A stretch of DNA of 64,000 bases from Nevskiaceae bacterium (GTDB lineage Bacteria > Pseudomonadota > Gammaproteobacteria > Steroidobacterales > Steroidobacteraceae), in assembly GCA_018883185.1 (NCBI GenBank), contig VEQP01000010.1:1-64000 (forward strand), read 5' to 3'. This document shows positions 55,918-63,798 of this stretch, one piece after another. The notes under the pieces were generated by a model. It did no database searches, had not been told where the DNA came from, and worked only from the letters and a program-made list of their open reading frames with translations. Each line of letters opens with the position of its first letter. Within the stretch, counting starts at the first letter, position 1. The position numbers and the translations under genes are program-made.

Positions 55918-55940
55918 CGTACTGAACTGATCCAGGTGGG

Positions 55941-55967
55941 CGGGGCGGCGGCATCGCCGCCGCCCCG
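55941..55967. terminator. Perfect 12-bp GC hairpin between convergent genes
   Basis: CGGGGCGGCGGC (55941-55952) and GCCGCCGCCCCG (55956-55967) are exact reverse complements with an ATC loop. It lies between the DUF1838 stop (55917) and the S46 peptidase stop (55980). No T-run follows on either strand, but stem stability and position favour a bidirectional terminator. Confidence 0.6.
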
Positions 55968-55979
55968 CAGCATGGCGAG

Positions 55980-58037
55980 TTACTTGCCGGACAGTTCGCC
56001 GAGCAGGTGATCCGCGCCGTATACCTTGGCCAAGGCTTCTTTCATGATCGCTGGATGAACGGCGATCGAACGGTTTTTCACCGTGTCGAACCAGTACGCA
56101 CCCGAGATCGAGTGGATGTTGCCATCGAACATCAAGCCGACGACTTCACCGCGTGCGTTCAGCATCGCGCTGCCGGAGTTGCCGCCGACGATGTCGTTGT
56201 TGCTCGACAAGTTGAACGGGGTCGTCATGTCGAGTTTAGATCTGGCCTGCATCCAGCTCTCCGGGATGCGGAACGGGGCCTGACCCGTGGCGCGCTCGTA
56301 GGCACGACCGAGCGTGGTGAAGGGCTCGAGCGGCGAGCCTTTCTCCACCCATCCCTGCACCGTGCCGTAATTCAACCGCAAGGTGAAGGTCGCGTCGGGG
56401 TAGACGGCCGTGCCGTAGAGTTTGAACCGCGCGCGCGCGATTTTTTCCTCTGCGACGGCCGTCGGTGCCTCGACCTCATCTTCGTAGCGCTTGCGCAGCG
56501 TTCGCGAGCGGGCATCGACTTGCATCGCGAGTTTGATCATTGGATCGTTCGAGGCGGCGAGCGCTGCGGTGCCGCCATCCCACAGGGCGAGCCGTACTTT
56601 CGGATCACCGAGCGTGCTGCCCCCGACGAGCGTGGTGCTCAGCGAATCGGGTGAGTCCTTGGCGAGCAGGCTGCGGACCGTCGGATCATCGGGACCCAGC
56701 CATTCACGCATGCGCTCGAGGCTGAACGACAGCGTCAACCGTTCGAGCTCGGGGTAGACCGGCGCGGGCGCAGCCAACTGCTGCCGCAAACGCGGCAACG
56801 ACTGGTCGGTGTACTCCCGCAGGCGTTCGGCATTGGGCTTGTCGCGCTCGACGGCGCCGCGCACCAGGCTGCGTGCATAGCGGAACAGTCGACTATTGAA
56901 GCCGGCGCCACCCTCGAGATAGCCGTACTCCGTATCAAGGTTGCGGGCGATCCCGTTGGCCTTTTCGATGTCAGCCCATGGGTCACCGAGCGCCGACAGC
57001 GAGCGGTCCCGCGCCGCGCGGGCGCGCAGTTCCGCCTCTTGGCGTCGCTTCTCGCTCATGAGGTTTTCATCGAGCAGGGCGTCGAGCTGCTTGCGTCGAA
57101 CCTTGATGCCGTTCTCCAGTCCGGTGAGCGGATCATCGGTGATGCGGCGCGCCTCGTCGCTGGTCTTGGCAAACTGGATATACCGGCCGCGCAGCTCATT
57201 GCTACGCAACAGCGAAGGTGGCAGCGTTACCTCGCGCAACTGCTGCAATTGCGACACGGTCAGCAAGCGATTGGTCGAGCCCGGATGGCCTGAGACGAGT
57301 ACGAACTCGCCGGCTTTGGGGCCCGCAAAGTTGATCCGCAGCGGGTTGGGGACACTCACCGGTTTGCCGTTTTCGTAGGCACGCAACAAACCCATGTCGA
57401 GACACCAACGTGGGAACTGGAAGTTATCCGGATCGCCGCCGAAAGCTGCGATACCGGCCTCCGGGGCGAACACCAAGCGAACGTCGGTGTAGCGCCGATA
57501 CTTGTAGAGGAAATACTGGCCACCGTTGTAAAGCGTGACGCTTTGGCACTTGAGACCCGATGACTTTTCGCAGCTCTGCTCAAGTTCGGTCAGGGTGCGC
57601 TTACGTGCCTCGTTAGCCGCTCGATCGGCGAGCCCGCGAGTCGCCATCTCTACCTCGGCACTGACGTTCTGCATTTCGACGAGGACGTCCGCGACCTGCG
57701 TCGCGCACTTGATTTCCTGCTCGCGGTTGCGCGCAACGAAGCCTTCGTCGAGCAGGCTCTTTTCTTTGGTCGAGTTGTCAGCCAGGCAGCTCGCGATGCA
57801 ATGATGGTTGGTGAGGATCAGACCTTCGCCTGAGACGAAGGAGGCCGAGCACCCCGACAGGCGCACGGTCGCCGCCCGCACCCGATCAAGCCAAGGCTGG
57901 TCGATGTTGACGCCGTATTGACGGCGTACGGCATCGCTCGGGAAGTTGTCGTAGGTCCACATACCCTCGTCGGCATGCAGCGCAGGGGCTGCACAGAGCA
58001 AGCCTAGGGCCGTGATCGCCAGTCGATGCGTTCGCAT
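55980..58037 (-). CDS. S46-family dipeptidyl-peptidase (DPP7-like)
   Basis: 685-residue exported serine peptidase that would release dipeptides from oligopeptide N-termini. The signal peptide is about residues 1-22. Triad residues are in LTNHHCIAS (His), GGDPDNFQFPR (Asp) and GGNSGSAM (Ser). The residue 18 positions after the catalytic serine is Gly (FDGN); in Porphyromonas enzymes Gly here marks DPP7 (hydrophobic P1) and Arg marks DPP11 (acidic P1), so a DPP7-type preference is inferred. The start at 58037 has AGAGG 5 nt upstream on the minus strand. Confidence 0.92.
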   Translation of the reverse strand: MRTHRLAITALGLLCAAPALHADEGMWTYDNFPSDAVRRQYGVNIDQPWLDRVRAATVRLSGCSASFVSGEGLILTNHHCIASCLADNSTKEKSLLDEGFVARNREQEIKCATQVADVLVEMQNVSAEVEMATRGLADRAANEARKRTLTELEQSCEKSSGLKCQSVTLYNGGQYFLYKYRRYTDVRLVFAPEAGIAAFGGDPDNFQFPRWCLDMGLLRAYENGKPVSVPNPLRINFAGPKAGEFVLVSGHPGSTNRLLTVSQLQQLREVTLPPSLLRSNELRGRYIQFAKTSDEARRITDDPLTGLENGIKVRRKQLDALLDENLMSEKRRQEAELRARAARDRSLSALGDPWADIEKANGIARNLDTEYGYLEGGAGFNSRLFRYARSLVRGAVERDKPNAERLREYTDQSLPRLRQQLAAPAPVYPELERLTLSFSLERMREWLGPDDPTVRSLLAKDSPDSLSTTLVGGSTLGDPKVRLALWDGGTAALAASNDPMIKLAMQVDARSRTLRKRYEDEVEAPTAVAEEKIARARFKLYGTAVYPDATFTLRLNYGTVQGWVEKGSPLEPFTTLGRAYERATGQAPFRIPESWMQARSKLDMTTPFNLSSNNDIVGGNSGSAMLNARGEVVGLMFDGNIHSISGAYWFDTVKNRSIAVHPAIMKEALAKVYGADHLLGELSGK

Positions 58038-58228
58038 TGAAACCTCTGTTTTGAACTTCGATGCGCCATTACAGCATAAGGATGCGCAATGCGTCGTTTC
58101 GCGCGAGTTTTGCGCGCCGTACGGCAATCGCAGCCGATTTGCCCGATATGGGGCCTTAACGCCCGGCCTCGCCAAGGCGTGCAATGCACCGCCGGCGTGG
58201 TGCCGGTCACGTGCAGGGAGTTCAGGAC
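58038..58228. other. Divergent intergenic region, S46 peptidase / Tad pilus operon (longest gap)
   Basis: 191 bases without a credible ORF, the longest gene-free stretch of the window. On the minus side it has an AGAGG ribosome site (58043-58047) and AT-rich TGTAAT/TATGCT candidates at 58068-58078. On the plus side AGGGAG lies about 10 nt before the pilin ATG. I checked for a sigma-54 -24/-12 pair and found none, and no clear sigma-70 promoter for the pilus genes. Confidence 0.6.
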
Positions 58229-58501
58229 ATGACAAGGCAATTCATGACGGGCAAATTCAAGTCGCCTCGCGCGACGTTGGGGCAGGGGATGACGGAGTAC
58301 ATCATCGTCGTCGCGCTGATCGCCGTGGCGGCCATCGGCGTCTACTCGGCGTTCGGTGATGTCATCCGCGGCCAAACCTCCGTGGCTGCCACAGCCTTGT
58401 CGGGGCAGAGTGCGACCGCAGGCCGAGCCTTGGTCACCACAGGTCGCACCAACGCGACCGAGCAAGCCAAGTCGAAGACGCTGTCGGACTACGAGAAATG
58501 A
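58229..58501 (+). CDS. Flp/type IVb pilin-like prepilin
   Basis: 90-residue prepilin. LG-QGMTEY gives a prepilin-peptidase cleavage after Gly18 with glutamate at +5 and tyrosine at +6, the hallmark of Flp-type (IVb) pilins, followed by a 20-residue hydrophobic helix (IIVVALIAVAAIGVYSAFG). The mature 72-residue protein has a Ser/Thr/Ala-rich polar tail, longer than many Flp pilins. It is first gene of the Tad locus, overlapping the TadG-like gene by 4 bases. It is probably the major pilin, as no other Flp gene is in the window; copy number elsewhere is unknown. Confidence 0.87.
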   Translation: MTRQFMTGKFKSPRATLGQGMTEYIIVVALIAVAAIGVYSAFGDVIRGQTSVAATALSGQSATAGRALVTTGRTNATEQAKSKTLSDYEK

Positions 58502-59916
58502 TCGTCGGCCGCGGGCGTTGCGTCGGTGGGTCGGGTGGCTTTCCGCCACCCCCGGCCGCTCGACCACTGCGCCACGCCCGCGGCCAGGCGCTGGCTCTGA
58601 CGCTGCCGCTACTAGCGGTGCTGGTGGTTGCGCTGTGGTGGGCCTACGACGCCGGGCAAGCGGTCACGGAAAAACGGCGACTCGCACAAACGGCCGATGC
58701 CTTGGCGCTGAGTGCAGCGACTTGGCAATCGCGCGCGCTGAATTTCGACGCTTACACGAACCGGGCAATCATCGCCAACGAGGCGGCGATCGCCCAGTCG
58801 GTCAGCCTTCGTGGCTGGTCGCGGTACATGAACGACCTGCTGCTCAAGACCGCCGTGCTCACGGCTTGGATCCCCTACGTCGATGCGGCCACCCTCAGCC
58901 TGCAGCGTCTTTGGGCGGGCCTCGATCGCGGTCTGCAGCCAGGGCTATCAGCGTTCGAGGGGATGACGACGCTGGTTGATCAGGACATCGCAGCGGCGCA
59001 GCGAGCCATGCATCTGGCCACGGCAGAGGTCGTTCCGGCGAGCATTCGTGAGTCGCTGCAAAGCGGCGACAGCCGCGTGTCCCTGAGTGTAGGCGGCGAG
59101 GCCGCATTGATCGCCTGGCAGGTGGAGTGGGTTCGCTTCGCGTCGTTCTATGGTGGCGCGTGGCGATGGCGGCAGAAAGACGTACTCGAGCGCTCGCTCG
59201 ATGGTTTCACGACACGCCGCAATAACACCTGGCGTCCACTATTCGGAGTCGACATCGTTCGCCTCGAGAAGCGCGGCGGCACCGACTTGATAGGCTTTGA
59301 TACTTGGCGTGCACTCGACACGCTGTCAGAACATCAGCGTCGCTACGTGATTTTTGGCCGAATGCGCGAACAGGTGCCGCTCGTTTGGGCTGCCGTGCAA
59401 AGCGGCATCGCAACCGCAGCACGCGGGATGCACGGCAACGCGCTGCAGGTAAATCCCGCCGCTTCGCGGGCAGCGCTCTCGAGCATGCGCCGGGACCGGA
59501 TCTATCGCGGCTTGCCCTCCGTTTGGGATTTATCGGCCGCGCAGCGTGCTCAATTCGACCCGCCTCGCATCCCGGTACGTCTCGTGCGCCGACCCGCCTC
59601 CGCGGGCGGAGCGGCGGACGTTTTGGGCTTGCGCAGCGTGACAGCGCTCAATGGTCAGGAGCATGTGCTGCAGCCTGCCTCGGAACCCACATCCCCACCG
59701 GAGTCAACGACTTCGCCGGCTGATGCGATGTTCGCAATCGCGGTGAGCACGAGCGAGTTTTCGCGCCCTTCGCCCCGCGCTGACGCTGCCATCGAGAAGC
59801 CGAATCTCTACACGCCGTTTTGGTACTCGCGCATGGTCGCACCCACGGTGCCCGAGCGGGTGCTCATGGCCACGCTTGACGGGGATCCACTGTGGCTCGC
59901 GAGCCTTCCTCGATGA
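58498..59916 (+). CDS. TadG-like pilus assembly protein
   Basis: 472-residue protein with one N-terminal membrane helix. HARGQALALTLPLLAVLVVALWWAYD corresponds to the TadE/TadG-type N-terminal segment, here without a +5 glutamate, and is followed by AVTEKRRLAQTADALALSAA, a stretch typical of TadG-like (Flp) proteins with the conserved D-A-A pattern. No von Willebrand A domain motif is visible in the long C-terminal part. It overlaps flanking genes by 4 bases on both sides. Confidence 0.78.
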   Translation: MIVGRGRCVGGSGGFPPPPAARPLRHARGQALALTLPLLAVLVVALWWAYDAGQAVTEKRRLAQTADALALSAATWQSRALNFDAYTNRAIIANEAAIAQSVSLRGWSRYMNDLLLKTAVLTAWIPYVDAATLSLQRLWAGLDRGLQPGLSAFEGMTTLVDQDIAAAQRAMHLATAEVVPASIRESLQSGDSRVSLSVGGEAALIAWQVEWVRFASFYGGAWRWRQKDVLERSLDGFTTRRNNTWRPLFGVDIVRLEKRGGTDLIGFDTWRALDTLSEHQRRYVIFGRMREQVPLVWAAVQSGIATAARGMHGNALQVNPAASRAALSSMRRDRIYRGLPSVWDLSAAQRAQFDPPRIPVRLVRRPASAGGAADVLGLRSVTALNGQEHVLQPASEPTSPPESTTSPADAMFAIAVSTSEFSRPSPRADAAIEKPNLYTPFWYSRMVAPTVPERVLMATLDGDPLWLASLPR

Positions 59917-60656
59917 CCACTGCGAACCATCCGCGCGCGGCATGTCTTGCCGCCCGCGGCCAAGCACTCATCGAGACCCTCCTCGTCGCCATGCTCGCCG
60001 TGCCGATGCTGCTCGGCATATTGTTTCTTTTCGAGTTGCAGGCTGCACAGCAGGCTACGCTCGCGACTACCCGCCAAGCGCTATTCCATTACCACTACGC
60101 ACGGGGCACAGCCACTGCCGACGAAATCGCCGCTCGCGCCCGAAGCGAACATCTAGACACATTGTTCGTATCACAGCTGGGCTCGGTATCCGGCCAGCAG
60201 GTGTCGCTGTCGGCGACGACGCAATCACCGAGTGTGCAACGGGTCGAAGATGCGGCATTCACATTGCTTGAGCCTGCGCTCGGTGTCGGCGCAGGATCGT
60301 TCGATCTTGCGCGTGGCTCTGCAATGCGTGCGAGCGCGTCGATCGAGGTAACGAGTCCGAGCATCTTGCGGCTCGCGCTGGATGAGCCGCGCATCAGCCT
60401 CTCAGAAAGCCTATCGGCCTTGCATGACGACTGGTTTGCAAACAGCCGCGAGGTTGCCGTATCGCGTATAGCAGGGCTTGCGGTCACCGGACGGTTGCGC
60501 GAGTGGACTGAGCCGATGCAGGCCGTGAATGGCGCCATTGCCCTGCTTGAGCCGGCTTTTGCTGGTCTCTGCATCGGTCGGATCGACATCGATGTCGTCC
60601 CGGAGGATCGGGTGTATGGCGCCACGCCCACGGATCTGCGGAGCCGTCCATGCTGA
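59913..60656 (+). CDS. TadE-like minor pseudopilin
   Basis: 247-residue protein with a type IV-like leader: ARG-QALIE places a glutamate at +5 after Gly16, followed by a hydrophobic helix (TLLVAMLAVPMLLGILFLFEL) and a predicted amphipathic stretch (QAAQQATLATTRQALFHY). This matches TadE/TadF-type pseudopilins. The remainder is a periplasmic domain with no recognised motif. Start ATG 59913 overlaps the TadG-like stop (ATGA); it overlaps the next gene by 7 bases. Confidence 0.78.
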   Translation: MTTANHPRAACLAARGQALIETLLVAMLAVPMLLGILFLFELQAAQQATLATTRQALFHYHYARGTATADEIAARARSEHLDTLFVSQLGSVSGQQVSLSATTQSPSVQRVEDAAFTLLEPALGVGAGSFDLARGSAMRASASIEVTSPSILRLALDEPRISLSESLSALHDDWFANSREVAVSRIAGLAVTGRLREWTEPMQAVNGAIALLEPAFAGLCIGRIDIDVVPEDRVYGATPTDLRSRPC

Positions 60657-61372
60657 ACCGATCTCGAGGGCGCGCCGCTGCTCGCTGGCTCGCCTCGTTC
60701 ATCTCACTCGCGATCGTGCCGCCGACGATCGTGAGCGCCGAATCTCAACCCGCCGCTGAGGCGGCGACGCTCAAGTTCCGCGTTAACGGAGTACCGCTGC
60801 ATGCCAAGGCCATCCGCGTTTCGTTGCCTCAGCAGGTGCTCACGGAGGCGCTGCTGCGTGAATGGAGTACCGCCGCCGCGGGTCCCTCGCTGCACGTCGA
60901 GACATCGGCGCGCACGATCCTCGGACGACAGGTCGGGTTTTTGCACGAGACCATTACCTTGAAAGTGATCGACGCCGGTCATACCGAAGTGCACATGGCC
61001 GTGCGCGACCTTCGTCAGCCCGTGGCGCCGCAGCCGCGCCTGCCGTTCACCGTGCCGCGTTCCTTCGCGCTGTTGAGCGTGGTGGAACAGGGTTCCGAGC
61101 CGATGGTCGCACAGACGTTTTCACTCGCTGCACGTGATACCGCATCGAGTGTCATCAAGGCCGTTGATGGCGCATTACGCACAGCAGGCTGGTCGGTCAG
61201 CCCGGCGTTTCGTGCGCAGACGACACCGCAGTCGCAATCACGGGCGCCGCGCCCTACGCCGGCCGACGTGGTGCTTTGGGCGAGCCGAAACGACCGTCAG
61301 TTGCAGGTGGTCATCGTTCCGAGTTCGCAGGGCAGCACGGTGATCGTGCAGGTCTCCGCTCATGCACCGTAA
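60650..61372 (+). CDS. Exported protein of unknown function in the Tad locus
   Basis: 240-residue protein that I do not recognise. A signal peptide is likely (basic MLNRSRGRAAARW, hydrophobic FISLAIVPP, cleavage near VSAES). The rest contains beta-rich segments, a Pro/Ser/Gln linker (~195-212) and a C-terminal VVLWASRNDRQLQVVIVPSSQGSTVIVQVS. No membrane helix beyond the signal and no cysteine pair is seen. It is embedded by overlaps between two prepilin-like genes, so a periplasmic role in pilus assembly is likely, but that is context only. Confidence 0.7.
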   Translation: MLNRSRGRAAARWLASFISLAIVPPTIVSAESQPAAEAATLKFRVNGVPLHAKAIRVSLPQQVLTEALLREWSTAAAGPSLHVETSARTILGRQVGFLHETITLKVIDAGHTEVHMAVRDLRQPVAPQPRLPFTVPRSFALLSVVEQGSEPMVAQTFSLAARDTASSVIKAVDGALRTAGWSVSPAFRAQTTPQSQSRAPRPTPADVVLWASRNDRQLQVVIVPSSQGSTVIVQVSAHAP

Positions 61373-61547
61373 AGGCTCGTTCAGTGCAGCGCGCGGGCAG
61401 GTGATGGCCGAGTTCACGCTCGTGTGCTTGCTCGTCGTTTTGGTGTTGGTTGTTCCTTGGGTCGATGACGTTTCCCCCGCCGAGCAGTTGTTGCAGGCGG
61501 TGGTCAAGGTCGCCGTGGCGTTCAGGCACTGGTTGCTCTTGGTGTGA
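61362..61547 (+). CDS. Small second prepilin-like protein
   Basis: 61-residue protein with a leader ARG-QVMAEF: cleavage after Gly12 would leave glutamate at +5 and phenylalanine at +6, followed by a strongly hydrophobic helix (LVCLLVVLVLVVPW). The mature form is only ~49 residues, so it may be a minor pilin or a TadE-like fragment. It overlaps the upstream gene by 11 bases and ends 16 nt before cpaB. Confidence 0.65.
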   Translation: MHRKGSFSAARGQVMAEFTLVCLLVVLVLVVPWVDDVSPAEQLLQAVVKVAVAFRHWLLLV

Positions 61548-61563
61548 GATTTCGGGGAATTGC

Positions 61564-62451
61564 ATGATGGGAAAGCTCCGTTTCAACAACTCCGTACTGC
61601 TATTGCTGGTGGCTGTAGTGTGCGGCGTACTCGCGTTCTTTGGTGCGCGACGCTATCTCGCCGAAAGCACTGCGGCCGTACGCCAGAGCTGGGAGCAGCG
61701 CTACAACCCTGTCCCAGTTCTCGTGGCAGCGCGTGACTTGCCGGCGGGTCGCAGCCTCGAAGTGGCGGATCTCGCGCGTCGCGCTGTGCCTTCCGCGTTT
61801 GTGCCGCGCGGAGCGTTTCGCCCAGAGGACATCGCCCGCGCGACAGGCAAGCCACTGCTGGTACCGCTCGGTGCGGGTGAGCCTCTCGTTCTGACGCAAT
61901 TGCTGCAAAAGGCCGATCCCACGCTGGCAGCACGGCTACGAGGCGGCGCGCGCGCGGTCACTGTACCGGTTGATGAGGTCAGTTCGCAGGCGGGATTGGT
62001 TCGTCCCGGTGATCACATCGACTTGATGCTGGCCGAGGAGCGTGTGCAGGGGACTGGTCGGTGTGTGCTTGTACGGCCACTGCTTGAGACGGTCAGAGTA
62101 TTAGCGACGGGCCAACGGCAAAACGATCCCTCACGAAGCGCAGAGGCGGCTCTTCGTAGCAGTGCCGATGACTCCGTCGATTACTCCACCATCACGCTCG
62201 ACGTGACGCCGGAGCAGGCGCAGCAGTTGGCAATCGCGCTGCGGATCGGCGAATTAATACCCATGTTGCGCGGCGAATCCGACGTTCATCCGACCCGTCT
62301 CGCGTCGCGAGGCTCAGGGTCAAGCGCCTGCACGGCCGACAGCGCGGGATCGAGCTCATCGCCCCGTCGTGCCCTTGGGCACAGCATCGAAGTGATGGTG
62401 GGTGGCGATGCCGGCGCAGGGAAAACACGCCATTGGTTCCCAGGCGGTTGA
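61564..62451 (+). CDS. cpaB: Flp pilus assembly protein CpaB/RcpC
   Basis: 295-residue periplasmic protein with an N-terminal membrane/signal helix (~9-29). VPVLVAARDLPAGRSLEVADLARRAVP is the SAF-domain start typical of CpaB/RcpC, followed by RGGARAVTVPVDEVSSQAGLVRPGDHIDLML. It is thought to associate with the secretin ring of Tad secretion. The C-terminal ~70 residues are Ser/Gly rich and of low complexity. ATGATG offers starts at 61564 or 61567. Confidence 0.92.
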   Translation: MMGKLRFNNSVLLLLVAVVCGVLAFFGARRYLAESTAAVRQSWEQRYNPVPVLVAARDLPAGRSLEVADLARRAVPSAFVPRGAFRPEDIARATGKPLLVPLGAGEPLVLTQLLQKADPTLAARLRGGARAVTVPVDEVSSQAGLVRPGDHIDLMLAEERVQGTGRCVLVRPLLETVRVLATGQRQNDPSRSAEAALRSSADDSVDYSTITLDVTPEQAQQLAIALRIGELIPMLRGESDVHPTRLASRGSGSSACTADSAGSSSSPRRALGHSIEVMVGGDAGAGKTRHWFPGG

Positions 62452-62492
62452 GGCCGAGGCGTCGGGTATGAGGACCAACGATAGAGGGTGAC

Positions 62493-63797
62493 ATGAAATA
62501 TCTGCGATGGATTATGTTGGGCGTGCTGGCATGCATCGCTGCGCTGCGCTGCATCGACGCGGTGGCGGAGCCCGCCAGTGGGCCGATCGATGATGCGCCG
62601 ATCAATCTGTTCGTCGGCGACAGTCGTGTGCTTGATTTGGCCACCACACGCATCGCTGTCGGAAACGGCAAGGTGCTCTCTGCGGCGCCGGTGAGTGCAC
62701 AGCAAATCGTGCTCATCGGAGTGGCGCCTGGCAGTACGGTGCTACAGCTATGGTTGCGCAACGGGTCGCAGCGCCGAATCGAAGTCGTCGTTACCGCCAA
62801 TGATTTGCAAGCCACGCTGCGCGCGGTGCAGGGCATGCTGCAAGGCATCGAGGGGGTCGATGCGCGGCTTGCGGGGCAACGGATCCTGCTTGAGGGAGAT
62901 AGTGCAGATGCGCGGGCGCGAGAGCGCGCCGCGGCGATCGCCGGGTTGTTTCCGGGTGTTGTCATCGATTTCGTCGGCAAGCTCGGCTGGGAGAGCATGG
63001 TCCATGTCGATGTGCGCATCGTCGAGTTTCGCCGCGGTCGGCTTCGCGAGCTCGGGATCCGCTGGCGGGACGAAATCAGCGGCCCGAGTGCCGGCGTCAT
63101 CGCGGACTTCGTCCACAACGATCGCTTTCGAGTGCGAGCGGAGAACGACCTGATCCCCGAGACCGCCTTCGATCCGTTGCCCGCGCGGGCTGCGGCACGA
63201 GGGTACCTGGGCGTGTCAACGGTGCTCGACTCGCGTCTTCGTGCGCTCGAGGAGACGGGCGAGGCGCTGCTGGTGGCTGAGCCGCGTTTGAGTTGTCGCA
63301 GCGGCGGCGCAGCGCGCTTCGTCGCGGGCGGTGAAATCCCTGTACCCGTCACCAACAGTGTTGGCGCAACGGACGTTGAGTTCCGCGAATACGGGGTGAT
63401 TCTCGACGTCAAGCCGGTCGCCGATGCTCAAGGGGCGATTTTCGTCAGAGTCGAGACGGAACTCAGCCAAGTGGACAATGCGCAACGGGTCGCCGGAATT
63501 CCGGGATTGCTGAAGCGTCGCTCCGTCACCGATGTCAACCTGCGCAGTGGCGAAACAGTCGTGATCGCCGGTCTCGCCAATCGCCAGCGCAGTGTCGATA
63601 CCTCGGGTGTTCCAGCGTTGGCGCGGATTCCGGTGATGGGACGACTGTTCGGGGTGCGAGGCAAACGAGCTGACGAATCGGAGCTCGTGATCTTTTTGAC
63701 ACCGCGCATCGAGAGCGCGGATACGCCCGCAGAAACGCCGGAATTAATGAAACGCACCCAGGAACGCATCGACTCTTTTGATCGAAAGGGGGCATGA
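62493..63797 (+). CDS. cpaC: Flp pilus secretin CpaC/RcpA
   Basis: 434-residue outer-membrane secretin. A signal sequence (~1-26) is followed by the pilus-assembly N domain (NLFVGDSRVLDLATTRIAVGNGKVL, APGSTVLQLWLRNGSQRRIEV). A BON-like segment comes next, then a secretin core with LLVAEPRLSCRSGGAARFVAGGEIPVPV and LRSGETVVIAGLANRQRS, and FLTPRIE at the end. It follows cpaB by 41 nt. A lipoprotein pilotin is not visible in the window. Confidence 0.94.
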   Translation: MKYLRWIMLGVLACIAALRCIDAVAEPASGPIDDAPINLFVGDSRVLDLATTRIAVGNGKVLSAAPVSAQQIVLIGVAPGSTVLQLWLRNGSQRRIEVVVTANDLQATLRAVQGMLQGIEGVDARLAGQRILLEGDSADARARERAAAIAGLFPGVVIDFVGKLGWESMVHVDVRIVEFRRGRLRELGIRWRDEISGPSAGVIADFVHNDRFRVRAENDLIPETAFDPLPARAAARGYLGVSTVLDSRLRALEETGEALLVAEPRLSCRSGGAARFVAGGEIPVPVTNSVGATDVEFREYGVILDVKPVADAQGAIFVRVETELSQVDNAQRVAGIPGLLKRRSVTDVNLRSGETVVIAGLANRQRSVDTSGVPALARIPVMGRLFGVRGKRADESELVIFLTPRIESADTPAETPELMKRTQERIDSFDRKGA

Positions 63798-63798
63798 G

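Noticed and set aside
58038-58228. Sigma-54 promoter for the Tad operon
   Set aside because: A GG and a GC pair were examined around 58120-58143, but their spacing is wrong for a -24/-12 promoter.
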